From Methylobacterium dankookense (GTDB taxonomy: Bacteria > Pseudomonadota > Alphaproteobacteria > Rhizobiales > Beijerinckiaceae), in NCBI RefSeq assembly GCF_902141855.1, contig NZ_CABFVH010000011.1, positions 62,001-126,000 on the forward strand: a DNA stretch of 64,000 nt, read 5' to 3'. The notes beneath the pieces are model-generated. The model saw only the letters and a program-made list of their open reading frames with translations, was not told the DNA's origin and ran no database searches. Position numbers and translations under genes: made by a program. Positions 33,778 to 42,229 of the stretch are shown in pieces (position 1 is the first letter of the stretch; the number at the start of each line of letters is the position of its first letter).

Positions 33778-34569
33778 TCAGGCCTTCCTGTACCACGCGT
33801 CCCACTGCGAATATTCGGGGAAGCGGCGGACATAGCCGCGCGCCTGCATCAGCGCGTCGAGGCCGGCCTCGTTCGAGGTGTTGTTGTGCTCGATTGAGAG
33901 CAGGCGCACGTCGTAGCGGTCGAAATCGAAGGCGCGCATGATCTCCAATTCGCTGCCTTCGGTGTCGACCGACATGTAGTCGATCCGCCGCGGCGCGCCG
34001 TGCTCCGCCAGGAGGTCGTTCAGCGAGAGGGTGTCCACCTTGATCCGCGGCGCCGTGCTGCGCACCGAGGCGAAGTGGTCGTTGGCGGCGCAGGTGGCGA
34101 GCGCGCTCAGTTCCGGATCGTCGGTGGCCAGGAACTCCACGGTCTCGCCGCTGCGGGCGGCGATGCAGCGGTGCTCGATGGCGCAGCCGCGGTTGCGCGC
34201 GAGGTCGGCGTGCCAGATCGGGTTCGGCTCGGCCAGGATCCCGGTCCAGCCGTAGCCGTCCTCGAGCAGGAAGGTGTTGCTGTTGGTGCGCCCGTTCGTG
34301 GCGCCGAACTCGACGAAGAAGCCGTCGCGCCGGCCCCCCGTCTCGAAGGTCACCCAGAGATCCTGCAGGATCTGCGCGTTGGCCTGGGGCAGGTTGAGGA
34401 AGACGTGGCCGAGGAAGCGGATCTCCTCCATCTCCTGCAGCCGCGCGACGTCGTCGGCCCGCTTGGCCATGGCGTTGAACAGGATCTGGCGCACGTAGCT
34501 CTTCTGCGCCGCGGTGTGGGAGATCCCGCCGATCACCTGTTTCACGTGGGGCTTCATCGCCTGGAGCAT
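33778..34569 (-). CDS. FkbM-family methyltransferase
   Basis: A 263-residue cytosolic enzyme. The S-adenosylmethionine fold is visible from FFVEFGATNGRTNSNTFLLE through WTGILAEPNP to the FkbM-type signature RIDYMSVDTEGSELEIMRAFDF. Family members O-methylate sugars among other substrates, which suits a modification step on the exopolysaccharide repeat unit. The start is ATG 34569, with ATG 34557 (residue 5) as alternative. It is the last gene of a five-gene minus-strand unit (39290-33778). Confidence 0.85.
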   Translation of the reverse strand: MLQAMKPHVKQVIGGISHTAAQKSYVRQILFNAMAKRADDVARLQEMEEIRFLGHVFLNLPQANAQILQDLWVTFETGGRRDGFFVEFGATNGRTNSNTFLLEDGYGWTGILAEPNPIWHADLARNRGCAIEHRCIAARSGETVEFLATDDPELSALATCAANDHFASVRSTAPRIKVDTLSLNDLLAEHGAPRRIDYMSVDTEGSELEIMRAFDFDRYDVRLLSIEHNNTSNEAGLDALMQARGYVRRFPEYSQWDAWYRKA

Positions 34570-34635
34570 GCTGCAATCCCGTAACGAGAGGGGTGGATCC
34601 GAGGTCGGGCCGGGCGTGGACCCGGCCTGTTCTGT

Positions 34636-36144
34636 TCAGGCTCTCCGCGGTGCGAGCAGGGTGAGCAGGCCGGTCATCGGCCCGCGCACGAGGCCGGGGA
34701 TGCGGCCGAGCAGGCTCTGCAGGCGGGCGATGTCGGATTCCGGCAGGGCGCCGAGCGCCCGCACGGCGGCGAGGTAGACGACGGCGCCGCTCGCCACCGC
34801 GAGCACGACGGCGGCGCGCGGATCGCGCACGAGATGGATGCAGAGGGAGGCCGCGCCCGCGCAGAGCAGGGCGGCGACGAGCAGCCGGCACAGCTCGCGC
34901 ATCGGCATCGGGTAGCCGAAGCGCCGGGTGATGAACCACGCGCCGAGCCCCAGCATCACCGCGTGGATCGCCGTGCGCGCGACGGCCGCGCCCATCAGGC
35001 CGAAATGCGGGACCACGAGGAAGCCGGCCAGGATGGTCAGCGCGGCGCCGACGAGGCCGCTGGCGAAGATGAAGTCGCTGCGGTCATGCGCGTAGATCAT
35101 CTGGGATCCGACCGAGCCGGTGGCGCCGATCGCCGCGCCCGCCACCAGCACGCAGGCGGTCGGCACGGCCGCCGCATAGGCCGGGCCGTAGACCAGCGGC
35201 AGCAGGGCCGGGAGGATCGCCGCGAGGCCGAAGCAGGCGGGCAGGAGCAGGAAGGCCATCAGCCGCGTCGCCGAGGCGTAGGCGTTGCGGATCTGGTCGG
35301 TGCGGCGCTGGCCGTAGCTCTCGGAGAAATAGGCGAGGAGGCCGCCGGTGAGGAGGAGCGGCCCCTGCGAGGCGAGGTTGGCGAAGGTGAAGCCCACCGT
35401 GAACAGGGCGACCGTCTCCGCGCCGAAATAGCGCTGCAGGAAGAAGATCTCGAGGCGCGACCAGACCATGGCCAGGGTGAGCGCGCCGGCCCAGGAGAAC
35501 AGGGCGAAGCGCAGGACGCGGCGGCGCAGGGCGGGATCGACCGCGGGGCGCCGCGGCAAGGCCGCCAGGATCGCGCCGAGCGGCAGCAGGCTGCCGGCGC
35601 AGTAGCCGATCAGGGCGCCCTCGACGCCGTCGAGGAGGCAGCCGGCCGCGACCGCGGCGAGCTGCATCAGGAAGGACAGGACGGTGAGCTTGGCGGCGGT
35701 ATCGAAGCGCTGCATCCCCCGGAGCAGGCCGAGGCCGAAGCTCGCGACGAATTGCAGCGTGAACAGCAGCCCGATCAGCCACCAGATCCGGCCCGGGCTG
35801 TCCGGCGTCGGGCCCGCCGCTTGGCTGCCGAGCCACGCGAACAGGGCCCCGCCGAGCACGGCGAGGGCGAGGTAGGGGCGCAGCAGCGCGGAGGCGAGGT
35901 TCCGGGCCGCGCTATCGTCGCCCTCGGCCGTCAGCTCGGGCAGGTAGCGCGTCAGCGTCTGGAAGATGCCGAGATCGGCGAAGGTGATCGACAGCGTGAC
36001 GAGCCAGAGCGCGTAGGCGATCATGCCGGTGCCCGAGGGGCCGAGCAGCCGCGCGACGACCACCATGCTGAGGAAGCTGCCGAGCGCCGTGGCGAGGCCG
36101 GCGAGGGTGCTGAACAGGGAGTTGCGGGCGAAGCGCGAGGCCAT
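34636..36144 (-). CDS. polysaccharide flippase (Wzx/oligosaccharide transporter family)
   Basis: A 502-residue protein with about 12-14 membrane helices. The start (ARNSLFSTLAGLATALGSFLSMVVVARLLGPSGTGMIAYALW) is the characteristic opening of Wzx/MATE-type lipid-linked oligosaccharide flippases. It should turn the undecaprenyl-linked repeat unit to the periplasmic face, where the polymerase at 40680 acts. ATG 36144 lies 4 bases after the stop of the upstream transferase. Confidence 0.9.
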   Translation of the reverse strand: MASRFARNSLFSTLAGLATALGSFLSMVVVARLLGPSGTGMIAYALWLVTLSITFADLGIFQTLTRYLPELTAEGDDSAARNLASALLRPYLALAVLGGALFAWLGSQAAGPTPDSPGRIWWLIGLLFTLQFVASFGLGLLRGMQRFDTAAKLTVLSFLMQLAAVAAGCLLDGVEGALIGYCAGSLLPLGAILAALPRRPAVDPALRRRVLRFALFSWAGALTLAMVWSRLEIFFLQRYFGAETVALFTVGFTFANLASQGPLLLTGGLLAYFSESYGQRRTDQIRNAYASATRLMAFLLLPACFGLAAILPALLPLVYGPAYAAAVPTACVLVAGAAIGATGSVGSQMIYAHDRSDFIFASGLVGAALTILAGFLVVPHFGLMGAAVARTAIHAVMLGLGAWFITRRFGYPMPMRELCRLLVAALLCAGAASLCIHLVRDPRAAVVLAVASGAVVYLAAVRALGALPESDIARLQSLLGRIPGLVRGPMTGLLTLLAPRRA

Positions 36145-36148
36145 CTCT

Positions 36149-37267
36149 CTATCCCCGGCTGCCGCTCGGAAGCGGGATCCCGGCGCCGCCCGCACCCTTC
36201 GGCAGGGCCGCGAGGGCGCGCCCGTAGACCTCGACGGTCTCGGCCGCCACGCGCCGCGCGTCGAGCCAGGCGAGGCCGGTGCGCGCGGCGGATCGCCAGT
36301 GCGCGAGCTTGTCGGGATCGTCGAGCAGGTCGCCGAGCGCCCGGGCCAGTGCCGGCGGGTCGGCAGGGGGGACGAGGATTCCGGCCCGACCGTCCTCGAG
36401 CACCTCGGGAATGCCGCCGACCGCGCTGCCGATCACCGCGCAACCCGCCTCGCGCGCCTCGGCGATGACGAGGCCGAACGGCTCGCTGTGCGAGGCCAGG
36501 ACGAAGATGTCGGCGCCGCGATACCAGGGCCGCGGATCGCGCTGGAAACCGGCGAAGCGGATGCGCTCGCCGTAGCGGCCGGCGCGGGCCTGGGCCTCGA
36601 AGCGGGCGCGGTCGGGGCCGTCGCCGACGATGTGCAGGGTGGCGGTGGGGTGCCGCGCGGCCACGATCTCGAAGGCGGCGATCAGGTCGGCGATGCCCTT
36701 CCGCTCGTAGAGCCCGGCCACCGTTAGGATCGCGGGCCGCGCGAGGTCGAGGGTGGGGGCATCGCTGATGGCCGCCCGGCGCGGCGAGTCGAGCGGGCCG
36801 TTGCGGACGACATCGAGCTTGCGCGTGGGAATGCCCCGGGCGGCCATCCGCAGCGCCACCGCCTCGCTCACGGCGATCACGCGGTCGCCGACGCCCATCG
36901 CGTCGGCGCTGCGCTGCCACTCGTTGTGGACGGTGGTGACGATCCGCCAGGGCGCGCGGCCGCGGATCAGGCGGGCGAGAACCGCGCCCGTCATCATGTG
37001 GCCGTGGACGATGTCGGGCCGGACGGCGCCGACGATCCGGCGCAGGCCGATTGCGGTGCGGGGCAGGCTGAGCGGCGCGCGCCAGTTCTGGGGCAGGTGG
37101 TGGTGCTCCACCCCGTGCCGGGCGAGCAGCTCGACATAGGAGCCGCCCCCGCTCGCGAAGGCGACGGCGTGCCCGGCCTCCGCCTGCCGGCAGGCGATGT
37201 CGACCGCGACGTTCATGATGCCGTTGCCGATCTCGTGGCAATGGTTGGCGAGATGCAGGATCCGCAT
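36149..37267 (-). CDS. family 4 glycosyltransferase
   Basis: A 372-residue GT-B transferase: MRILHLANHCHEIGNGIMNVAVD at the N-terminus, IVHGHMMTGAVLARL, VTTVHNEWQRSA, then the donor site with LTVAGLYERKGIADLI, HIVGDGPDR and EPFGLVIAEAREAGCAVIGSAVGGIPE. It adds a sugar to the lipid-linked repeat unit; the sugar is unknown. Its ATG (37267) shares one base with the stop of the preceding gene, so translation is coupled. Confidence 0.88.
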   Translation of the reverse strand: MRILHLANHCHEIGNGIMNVAVDIACRQAEAGHAVAFASGGGSYVELLARHGVEHHHLPQNWRAPLSLPRTAIGLRRIVGAVRPDIVHGHMMTGAVLARLIRGRAPWRIVTTVHNEWQRSADAMGVGDRVIAVSEAVALRMAARGIPTRKLDVVRNGPLDSPRRAAISDAPTLDLARPAILTVAGLYERKGIADLIAAFEIVAARHPTATLHIVGDGPDRARFEAQARAGRYGERIRFAGFQRDPRPWYRGADIFVLASHSEPFGLVIAEAREAGCAVIGSAVGGIPEVLEDGRAGILVPPADPPALARALGDLLDDPDKLAHWRSAARTGLAWLDARRVAAETVEVYGRALAALPKGAGGAGIPLPSGSRG

Positions 37268-38526
37268 CACGGCGCTCCCTGGAGGGCGGGGCGCGCCGCG
37301 CGCCGCCGCAGGGCCGAGGCCTGCAGCCGCAGGGTGCGGGCGGCATGCGCGAGCTCGATCAGGACGAGCCCGGCGCGGCCGGCGCGCGGGAAGCGGCGCA
37401 TCAGGGCGCCCTCCCGCCAGAGGCTGTCGCGGATCTGCGCGAGCGTGCCGCCGGGCGCCGCGAACTGTGCCACCTTCTCGAGCCGGCCGAAATCGCGGGA
37501 GCGGTCCGCCAGTTCGAGGGCGGCGACCATGCGCGCATCCGGCCAGACCACGGCGCGCTTGAAGGCGCGCCAGCCGCGCGCCGCCTCGGCCGGAACGCGG
37601 TGCAGGTCGTCCGGCCGGAGTGTCTCGACATGGGCCAGCGCGCCCGCGAACAGGCCGGGGCCCTCGGGTTCGATCCGCGCCTCCCAGCCCGCGACCTCCA
37701 GGTTGGCCCGCGGCGGGCCATCCCCGTCGGCGTCGGCGAACAGGCGCACGCTCGGCAGGTCCGGCTCCAGGGCCGCCTCGATCAGGTGCCAGAAGCGCAG
37801 CGCCGCGGTGCAGGTCTCCCATGGCCGGTAGCTGTCGCTCTCGACGCTGAGGCCGAGGGTGCGGGCGAAATGCGGCGTCGGCAGGCGCTTGTAGTTGCTG
37901 CGGGCGAACTGGAGGCCCGACCAGCGCATGGCCGGGATCCCGTCCTGCAGCAGGCGGACCGTGCTGCCGTAGAGCCCGGTATCGACGAGGAGGCCGTGCC
38001 GCCGGCCGCCGGTGCAGGCGTCGACATGCCGGCGGAAGCGGGCATCCTGCTCCGCGATCGCCCCGCGCAGGGCCGCCGCCGCGGGCTCGTCGGCGGCGAG
38101 CAGCGCCGCGAAGCGCCCGGCCGCGAAGGGCGCGTCCCAGGCCGCGGGCAGGGCGAGATCCTGGCGCTGGGCGAGGGCTGCCGCGACCTCGCTCATCGGC
38201 CGCCCCGAGAACTCGCGGCCGAGCTCGGACAGGACGCCCTCGCCCGGCGGCTCCAGGGCGGTGCGGGCCGCCACCAGCCGCGACACCATCAGCGCGGCGG
38301 CGGGCACGCGCGCCGGCAGGCCGGTGCGGGCCAGGAAGCGCTCGTAGAGGAGCTTCAGGCGCAGGCCGCCGCGGGCGCAGAACAGCAGGGTCGCGTCCTC
38401 GGCATCCGGCAGGAAGCGCTCGGTGAGCCAGAGCCGCAGGCAGAACTCGGCGAGGACCGGCCCCAGCGCCTCGCGCCCGAACCTGTCCGCGTCGGCTGCG
38501 GCGGGATCTGCGGGGGCCGCGCTCAC
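37267..38526 (-). CDS. unrecognised polysaccharide-locus protein, coupled partner of the HAD protein
   Basis: A 419-residue soluble protein, not confidently recognised. Notable segments are ATLLFCARGGLRLKLLYERFL followed by ALMVSRLVAARTAL, and HGLLVDTGLYGSTVRLLQDGI followed by FARSNYKRL. This order recalls the C-terminal part of long HAD-type capsule proteins (COG5610-like), in which a HAD domain precedes an LYFLARDG-like region. Here the HAD part is a separate gene directly upstream, overlapping by GTGA (38523-38526). The start is GTG 38526. The two proteins may act as one split enzyme on the polysaccharide or its precursor; the activity is unknown. Confidence 0.65.
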   Translation of the reverse strand: MSAAPADPAAADADRFGREALGPVLAEFCLRLWLTERFLPDAEDATLLFCARGGLRLKLLYERFLARTGLPARVPAAALMVSRLVAARTALEPPGEGVLSELGREFSGRPMSEVAAALAQRQDLALPAAWDAPFAAGRFAALLAADEPAAAALRGAIAEQDARFRRHVDACTGGRRHGLLVDTGLYGSTVRLLQDGIPAMRWSGLQFARSNYKRLPTPHFARTLGLSVESDSYRPWETCTAALRFWHLIEAALEPDLPSVRLFADADGDGPPRANLEVAGWEARIEPEGPGLFAGALAHVETLRPDDLHRVPAEAARGWRAFKRAVVWPDARMVAALELADRSRDFGRLEKVAQFAAPGGTLAQIRDSLWREGALMRRFPRAGRAGLVLIELAHAARTLRLQASALRRRAARPALQGAP

Positions 38527-39290
38527 GCGAAGCGGCTCCCCGGCCGGCCGTAGCGCGGGGGAGGGGCCAGCGCCGAGACGATGCGCGCCCGCAGGGCATC
38601 GGTGCGGCGGCGCAGGATCAGGTGGCGGGGGCGGACGACCTGCAGGGTGCGCAGGCCCAACGCCCGCGGTATGGCCACGTCGGCCCGGTGGTCGTCGCCG
38701 ATATGCAGGATCTCGCCGGGGGCCGCGCCTTCCTCGCGCAGCACCGTGGCGAAGAGCGCACCCGTGCGCTTCGTCGCGTCGTGGTCGGCGCTCGTATAGA
38801 TCCGCGCGACCGGGTGGCGGGGGCAGAGCGCGCCGAGGAGCAGGGCGATGGTGCCGGCCTCGTGGTAGATGTCGCTCACCGCGATCACCCGCGTTCCCGA
38901 CCAGGCCTCCGCGGCGAGCCAGGCGAGCAGCGGCGCATTCGCCGAGAGCTGCGACCGCTCCACGGCGATCTCCGCCTCGTGCAGGATGGCGGCGGCCGGC
39001 CCCGCGAGGCCGAGGATCCGCGCCATGGCGTCGACCATGTCGGCGAAGCGCACGTCCCCGGTGGGCCGCGCGAGGTCGAGGGCGCGGTAGGCGTGGCGCT
39101 GCACCTCGGTGCGGGCCGTCCAGATCGCGGCGGGATCGCGCTGGATCCCGTGCTCGGCGGCGAGCCTTCGGGCCGCGAGGCCCGCGATGTCGCGGAAGCG
39201 CCGGCTTTCGGAACGGTGGTCCCGCAGGAGCAGCGTGTCGAACACGTCGCAGGAGACCACCCGTGCCGCGGATCTCTCTGGCAGAAGCAT
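38523..39290 (-). CDS. HAD-superfamily hydrolase of the exopolysaccharide locus
   Basis: A 255-residue protein with HAD motif I in VVSCDVFDTLLLR (Asp nucleophile and Asp+2 as D-V-F-D), motif II about TRVIAVSDIY, a lysine in ATKRTGALF and motif IV GEILHIGDDHRADV. It probably hydrolyses a sugar or lipid phosphate linked to the repeat unit, but the substrate is unknown. It is the first gene of the minus-strand unit 39290-33778 and is translationally coupled to the 419-residue protein. Confidence 0.82.
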   Translation of the reverse strand: MLLPERSAARVVSCDVFDTLLLRDHRSESRRFRDIAGLAARRLAAEHGIQRDPAAIWTARTEVQRHAYRALDLARPTGDVRFADMVDAMARILGLAGPAAAILHEAEIAVERSQLSANAPLLAWLAAEAWSGTRVIAVSDIYHEAGTIALLLGALCPRHPVARIYTSADHDATKRTGALFATVLREEGAAPGEILHIGDDHRADVAIPRALGLRTLQVVRPRHLILRRRTDALRARIVSALAPPPRYGRPGSRFA

Positions 39291-39386
39291 CGCGCCTCCT
39301 CTCCAGGCCGGAACCGGCCGGAACCCGGAGCCTGCACAGTTGCTGAGCAGGGGCCCGGCTCACACCCGGGAAAAGCGGCGCTCGAT

Positions 39387-39425
39387 GTCGGGAAAAGACT
39401 GACGGATCCGCGGAAGCCGACTGAC
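39387..39425 (+). promoter_or_regulatory. putative exopolysaccharide operator, copy 3
   Basis: GTCGGG-AAAAG-ACTGAC (39387-39403) followed by another CTGAC at 39421-39425. It lies in the 230-base divergent gap between the HAD gene (start 39290) and the transferase at 39521, so it could serve both directions. It is similar to copies at 24043 and 31245. Confidence 0.5.
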
Positions 39426-39520
39426 AGACCGGCCGGCGAGGCGGGGCCTAGCGTCCCGGCCCGAGATGTCCGCCAAGACATCCCCCAAGGTATCCGCCGT
39501 GCTGGAAAGGCCGAGCCGGA

Positions 39521-40657
39521 ATGCGTGTCGCCATCGTCCATTACTGGCTTGTCGGCATGCGCGGCGGCGAGAAGGTCGTCGAATCCCTGCTCCGGATCTA
39601 CCCGGAGGCCGATCTCTTCGTCCACGTCTACAAGCCCGAGGCGGTGAGCCCGCTGATCCGCAGCCGGCGCGTGGTCGAGAGCTTCATCGGCCGGCTGCCC
39701 TTCGCGGCCAAGCTCTACAAGAACTACCTGCCGCTGATGCCGATGGCGCTGGAGCAGCTCGACCTGCGCGGCTACGACCTGATCATCAGCAGCGAATCCG
39801 GGCCGGCCAAGGGCGTGGTGCCGCCGCCCGGCTCGGTGCATGTCTGCTACTGCCACTCGCCGATGCGCTACGTCTGGAACATGTTCCACGACTACCGCAG
39901 CGCGACCGGGGTGCTGAAGCGCCTCCTGATGCTGCCCGCGGCCCACTACATCCGGATGTGGGACGCGCTCTCGGCCCAGCGGGTCGACCATTTCGTCGCC
40001 AATTCGAGCACGGTCGCCCAGCGCATCGCCCGCTACTACCGGCGCGATGCGGAGGTGATCCCGCCGCCGGTCGCAGTGGACGACTTCTATATCGATCCGC
40101 AGGCCGGCCGGGACGGCACCTGGCTGATGGCGGGCGAGCTGGTGCCCTACAAGCGGCCCGACCTGGCCGTGCAGGCCTTCAACGCCATGGGCCGCCGCCT
40201 CGTCGTGGTGGGCGGCGGCGAGATGCTCGACGAGATCCGGCGGATCGCGGGCCCGACCGTCACCGTGCTCGGGCCGCAGCCCTTCGCGCGCCTGCGCCAG
40301 CTCTATGCCGAGTGCTTCGCCCTGGTCTTCCCGGGCGAGGAGGATTTCGGGATCGTGCCCGTCGAGGCGATGGCGAGCGGCCGGCCGGTCCTCGCCTTCG
40401 GCCGGGGCGGCGCCACCGAGACCGTGGTCGAGGGCGTCACCGGGCTGTTCTTCGACGAGCAGAGCGTCGCGGCGATCGTGGACGGCGTGGAGCGGATGCA
40501 GGCCCTGCCGCTCAACCCGCAGGCGATCCGCATCCATGCCGAGCGCTACGCCACCGCCGTCTTCGAGCGGCGCATGCGGGCCTTCGTGGATTCGGTCCTG
40601 GCCGCGCCCGAGCGGCGGCGCCCGGCCGTCCCGGCCCTCGTCTCGGTGGGCGGATGA
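39521..40657 (+). CDS. family 4 glycosyltransferase (mannosyltransferase-like)
   Basis: A 378-residue GT-B transferase: MRVAIVHYWLVGMRGGEKVVE opens the protein, CYCHSPMRYVWNMFHDY is the recognisable middle motif, and the donor site has GELVPYKRPDLAVQAFN, VGGGEM and FPGEEDFGIVPVEAMASGRPVLAFGRGGATE. Proteins with the HYWL and CHSPMRY motifs are common in alphaproteobacterial polysaccharide loci and are often annotated as GDP-mannose-dependent, which I cannot verify here. It is followed after 22 bases by the polymerase. Confidence 0.88.
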   Translation: MRVAIVHYWLVGMRGGEKVVESLLRIYPEADLFVHVYKPEAVSPLIRSRRVVESFIGRLPFAAKLYKNYLPLMPMALEQLDLRGYDLIISSESGPAKGVVPPPGSVHVCYCHSPMRYVWNMFHDYRSATGVLKRLLMLPAAHYIRMWDALSAQRVDHFVANSSTVAQRIARYYRRDAEVIPPPVAVDDFYIDPQAGRDGTWLMAGELVPYKRPDLAVQAFNAMGRRLVVVGGGEMLDEIRRIAGPTVTVLGPQPFARLRQLYAECFALVFPGEEDFGIVPVEAMASGRPVLAFGRGGATETVVEGVTGLFFDEQSVAAIVDGVERMQALPLNPQAIRIHAERYATAVFERRMRAFVDSVLAAPERRRPAVPALVSVGG

Positions 40658-40679
40658 GCCGCATCGTGGGCCGGCCGGC

Positions 40680-42125
40680 ATGACGTTCGAGTGGATCGGC
40701 GTCGCGACCCTCGTCGCGGGCCTCCTGAGCCTGATCTGGGGCCGGCGCTTCGCCGTGACCGTCTGCATCCTGGCGACCCTGTTCGGCGCCGCCGCGGCCT
40801 CCGTGCTGACGGCGCTCGGCGGGTCGGGCCTGCCGCCCGCCTACGTCCTCCTCGGATTCCTCGTCCTCGTGAGCCTGCGCCGGGATTCCTGGCCCTACCT
40901 CCTGCGCAGCATCCGATGGCCCCAGCCGGGCCTGTGGCTGGTGCTCACGGCGGCCTATGCCTGCCTCGCCTCGGTGTTCATGCCGCGAATCTTCGCTGGC
41001 GCGACCTACGTCTTCACCATCGCCCGCACCGATGCCGGGACCGGCCTGCTGCTGACGCCCCTGGGGCCGGTGAGCGGCAACCTGACCCAGACCATCTACT
41101 TCGTCGGCGACGCTGTCTGCTTCGCGGTCTTCGCCGCCTTCGCGCGGGACAGGGCGGGCAAGCGCTGGATGACCGAGGCGCTGATCGCGGCCGGCTGCCT
41201 GAACCTCATCTTCGCGCTGCTCGACTACGCGACCTTCTTCACCGGCACGGCCGACGCGCTCGCCTTCATGCGGAACGCGCCCTACCGCATGCTCGACACC
41301 GCCGAGGTCATCGGCTTCAAGCGCCTCGTCGGCTCGTTTCCCGAAGCCTCGGCCTTCGCGAGCATGACGCTCGCGCTCTTCGCCTTCACCTTCAGCCTGT
41401 GGCTCAGCGGGTTCCGGACCCGCATCACCGGGCCGCTCGCCGGCCTGCTCTGCGCGGCCCTCGTCCTCTCGACCTCGACCACCGCCTATGCGGGCCTCGT
41501 GGCCTATCTCGGCCTCGTCTTCGCCGCGAGCCTCCTGCGCCTCGTGACCGGCCGCGCGACCGTGCCGCGCCTCGGCTTCCTGGTGATCGGCCCCCTCCTC
41601 GGCATCCTCGTGGTCTGCGCCGTGCTCCTCAACGACGCGCTCACCACCTCGATCACCGACATCCTGCAGCAGCTCATCTTCTCGAAGGGCAATTCCAGCT
41701 CGGCGATGGAGCGCGGCTCCTGGAACAGCCAGGCCCTGGTCAACTTCTTCGATAGCTACGGGCTCGGCGTCGGCGTCGGCAGCGCCCGGGCCTCGAACGT
41801 GGTGATCGCCGTCCTGGCCAATATCGGCATCCCGGGCGCGCTGACCTACGCCGCCTTCCTCGTCGCCTGCCTGCTCGCGCCGCGCACCGAGCCCGACCCC
41901 GAGATGCGCGTCATCCGCGAGGCGGCGGCCTCGTCCTGCCTCAGCCTGTTCATCGCCGGCTGCATGGCCGGGACGACGATCGATCTCGGCCTGCTGTTCT
42001 TCATCTGCGCCGCGCTCGCCGCGACGCCGACCGGGCTGCTGGCGGCGATGCGTCCGGCCCCGCGCGCCGTCCCGGCGCGCCCGTCCCTGCGGGCCTCCGG
42101 GGGGCCGAGGCCGATGCCGGCCTGA
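40680..42125 (+). CDS. exopolysaccharide polymerase candidate (Wzy-like integral membrane protein)
   Basis: A 481-residue protein with about ten or more hydrophobic helices and a large polar segment in the C-terminal third (ILQQLIFSKGNSSSAMERGSWNSQALVNFFDSYGLGVGVGSARASN). The last is an O-antigen ligase/polymerase-type signature with GxGVGSxR. Given the locus, it most likely joins flipped repeat units in the periplasm. The call is by topology and context, since Wzy sequences are poorly conserved. A long perfect palindrome follows its stop. Confidence 0.75.
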   Translation: MTFEWIGVATLVAGLLSLIWGRRFAVTVCILATLFGAAAASVLTALGGSGLPPAYVLLGFLVLVSLRRDSWPYLLRSIRWPQPGLWLVLTAAYACLASVFMPRIFAGATYVFTIARTDAGTGLLLTPLGPVSGNLTQTIYFVGDAVCFAVFAAFARDRAGKRWMTEALIAAGCLNLIFALLDYATFFTGTADALAFMRNAPYRMLDTAEVIGFKRLVGSFPEASAFASMTLALFAFTFSLWLSGFRTRITGPLAGLLCAALVLSTSTTAYAGLVAYLGLVFAASLLRLVTGRATVPRLGFLVIGPLLGILVVCAVLLNDALTTSITDILQQLIFSKGNSSSAMERGSWNSQALVNFFDSYGLGVGVGSARASNVVIAVLANIGIPGALTYAAFLVACLLAPRTEPDPEMRVIREAAASSCLSLFIAGCMAGTTIDLGLLFFICAALAATPTGLLAAMRPAPRAVPARPSLRASGGPRPMPA

Positions 42126-42166
42126 GATCTGCCCCGGCCGGTCCGGTCGATGTCCCGTGAAGCCGA

Positions 42167-42214
42167 AGCGCCCGAGCGGGCGCCGATCCTCGCCTAGGCG
42201 CCCGCTCGGGCGCT
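42167..42214 (+). terminator. perfect 18-bp palindrome after the polymerase gene
   Basis: Arms AGCGCCCGAGCGGGCGCC (42167-42184) and GGCGCCCGCTCGGGCGCT (42197-42214) with a 12-base loop, located 42 bases after the polymerase stop and 16 bases before the next gene. There is no T-run. It can act as a terminator or sequester the start region of the GH16 gene that follows. Confidence 0.65.
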
Positions 42215-42229
42215 GACCGGAGCTCCTCG

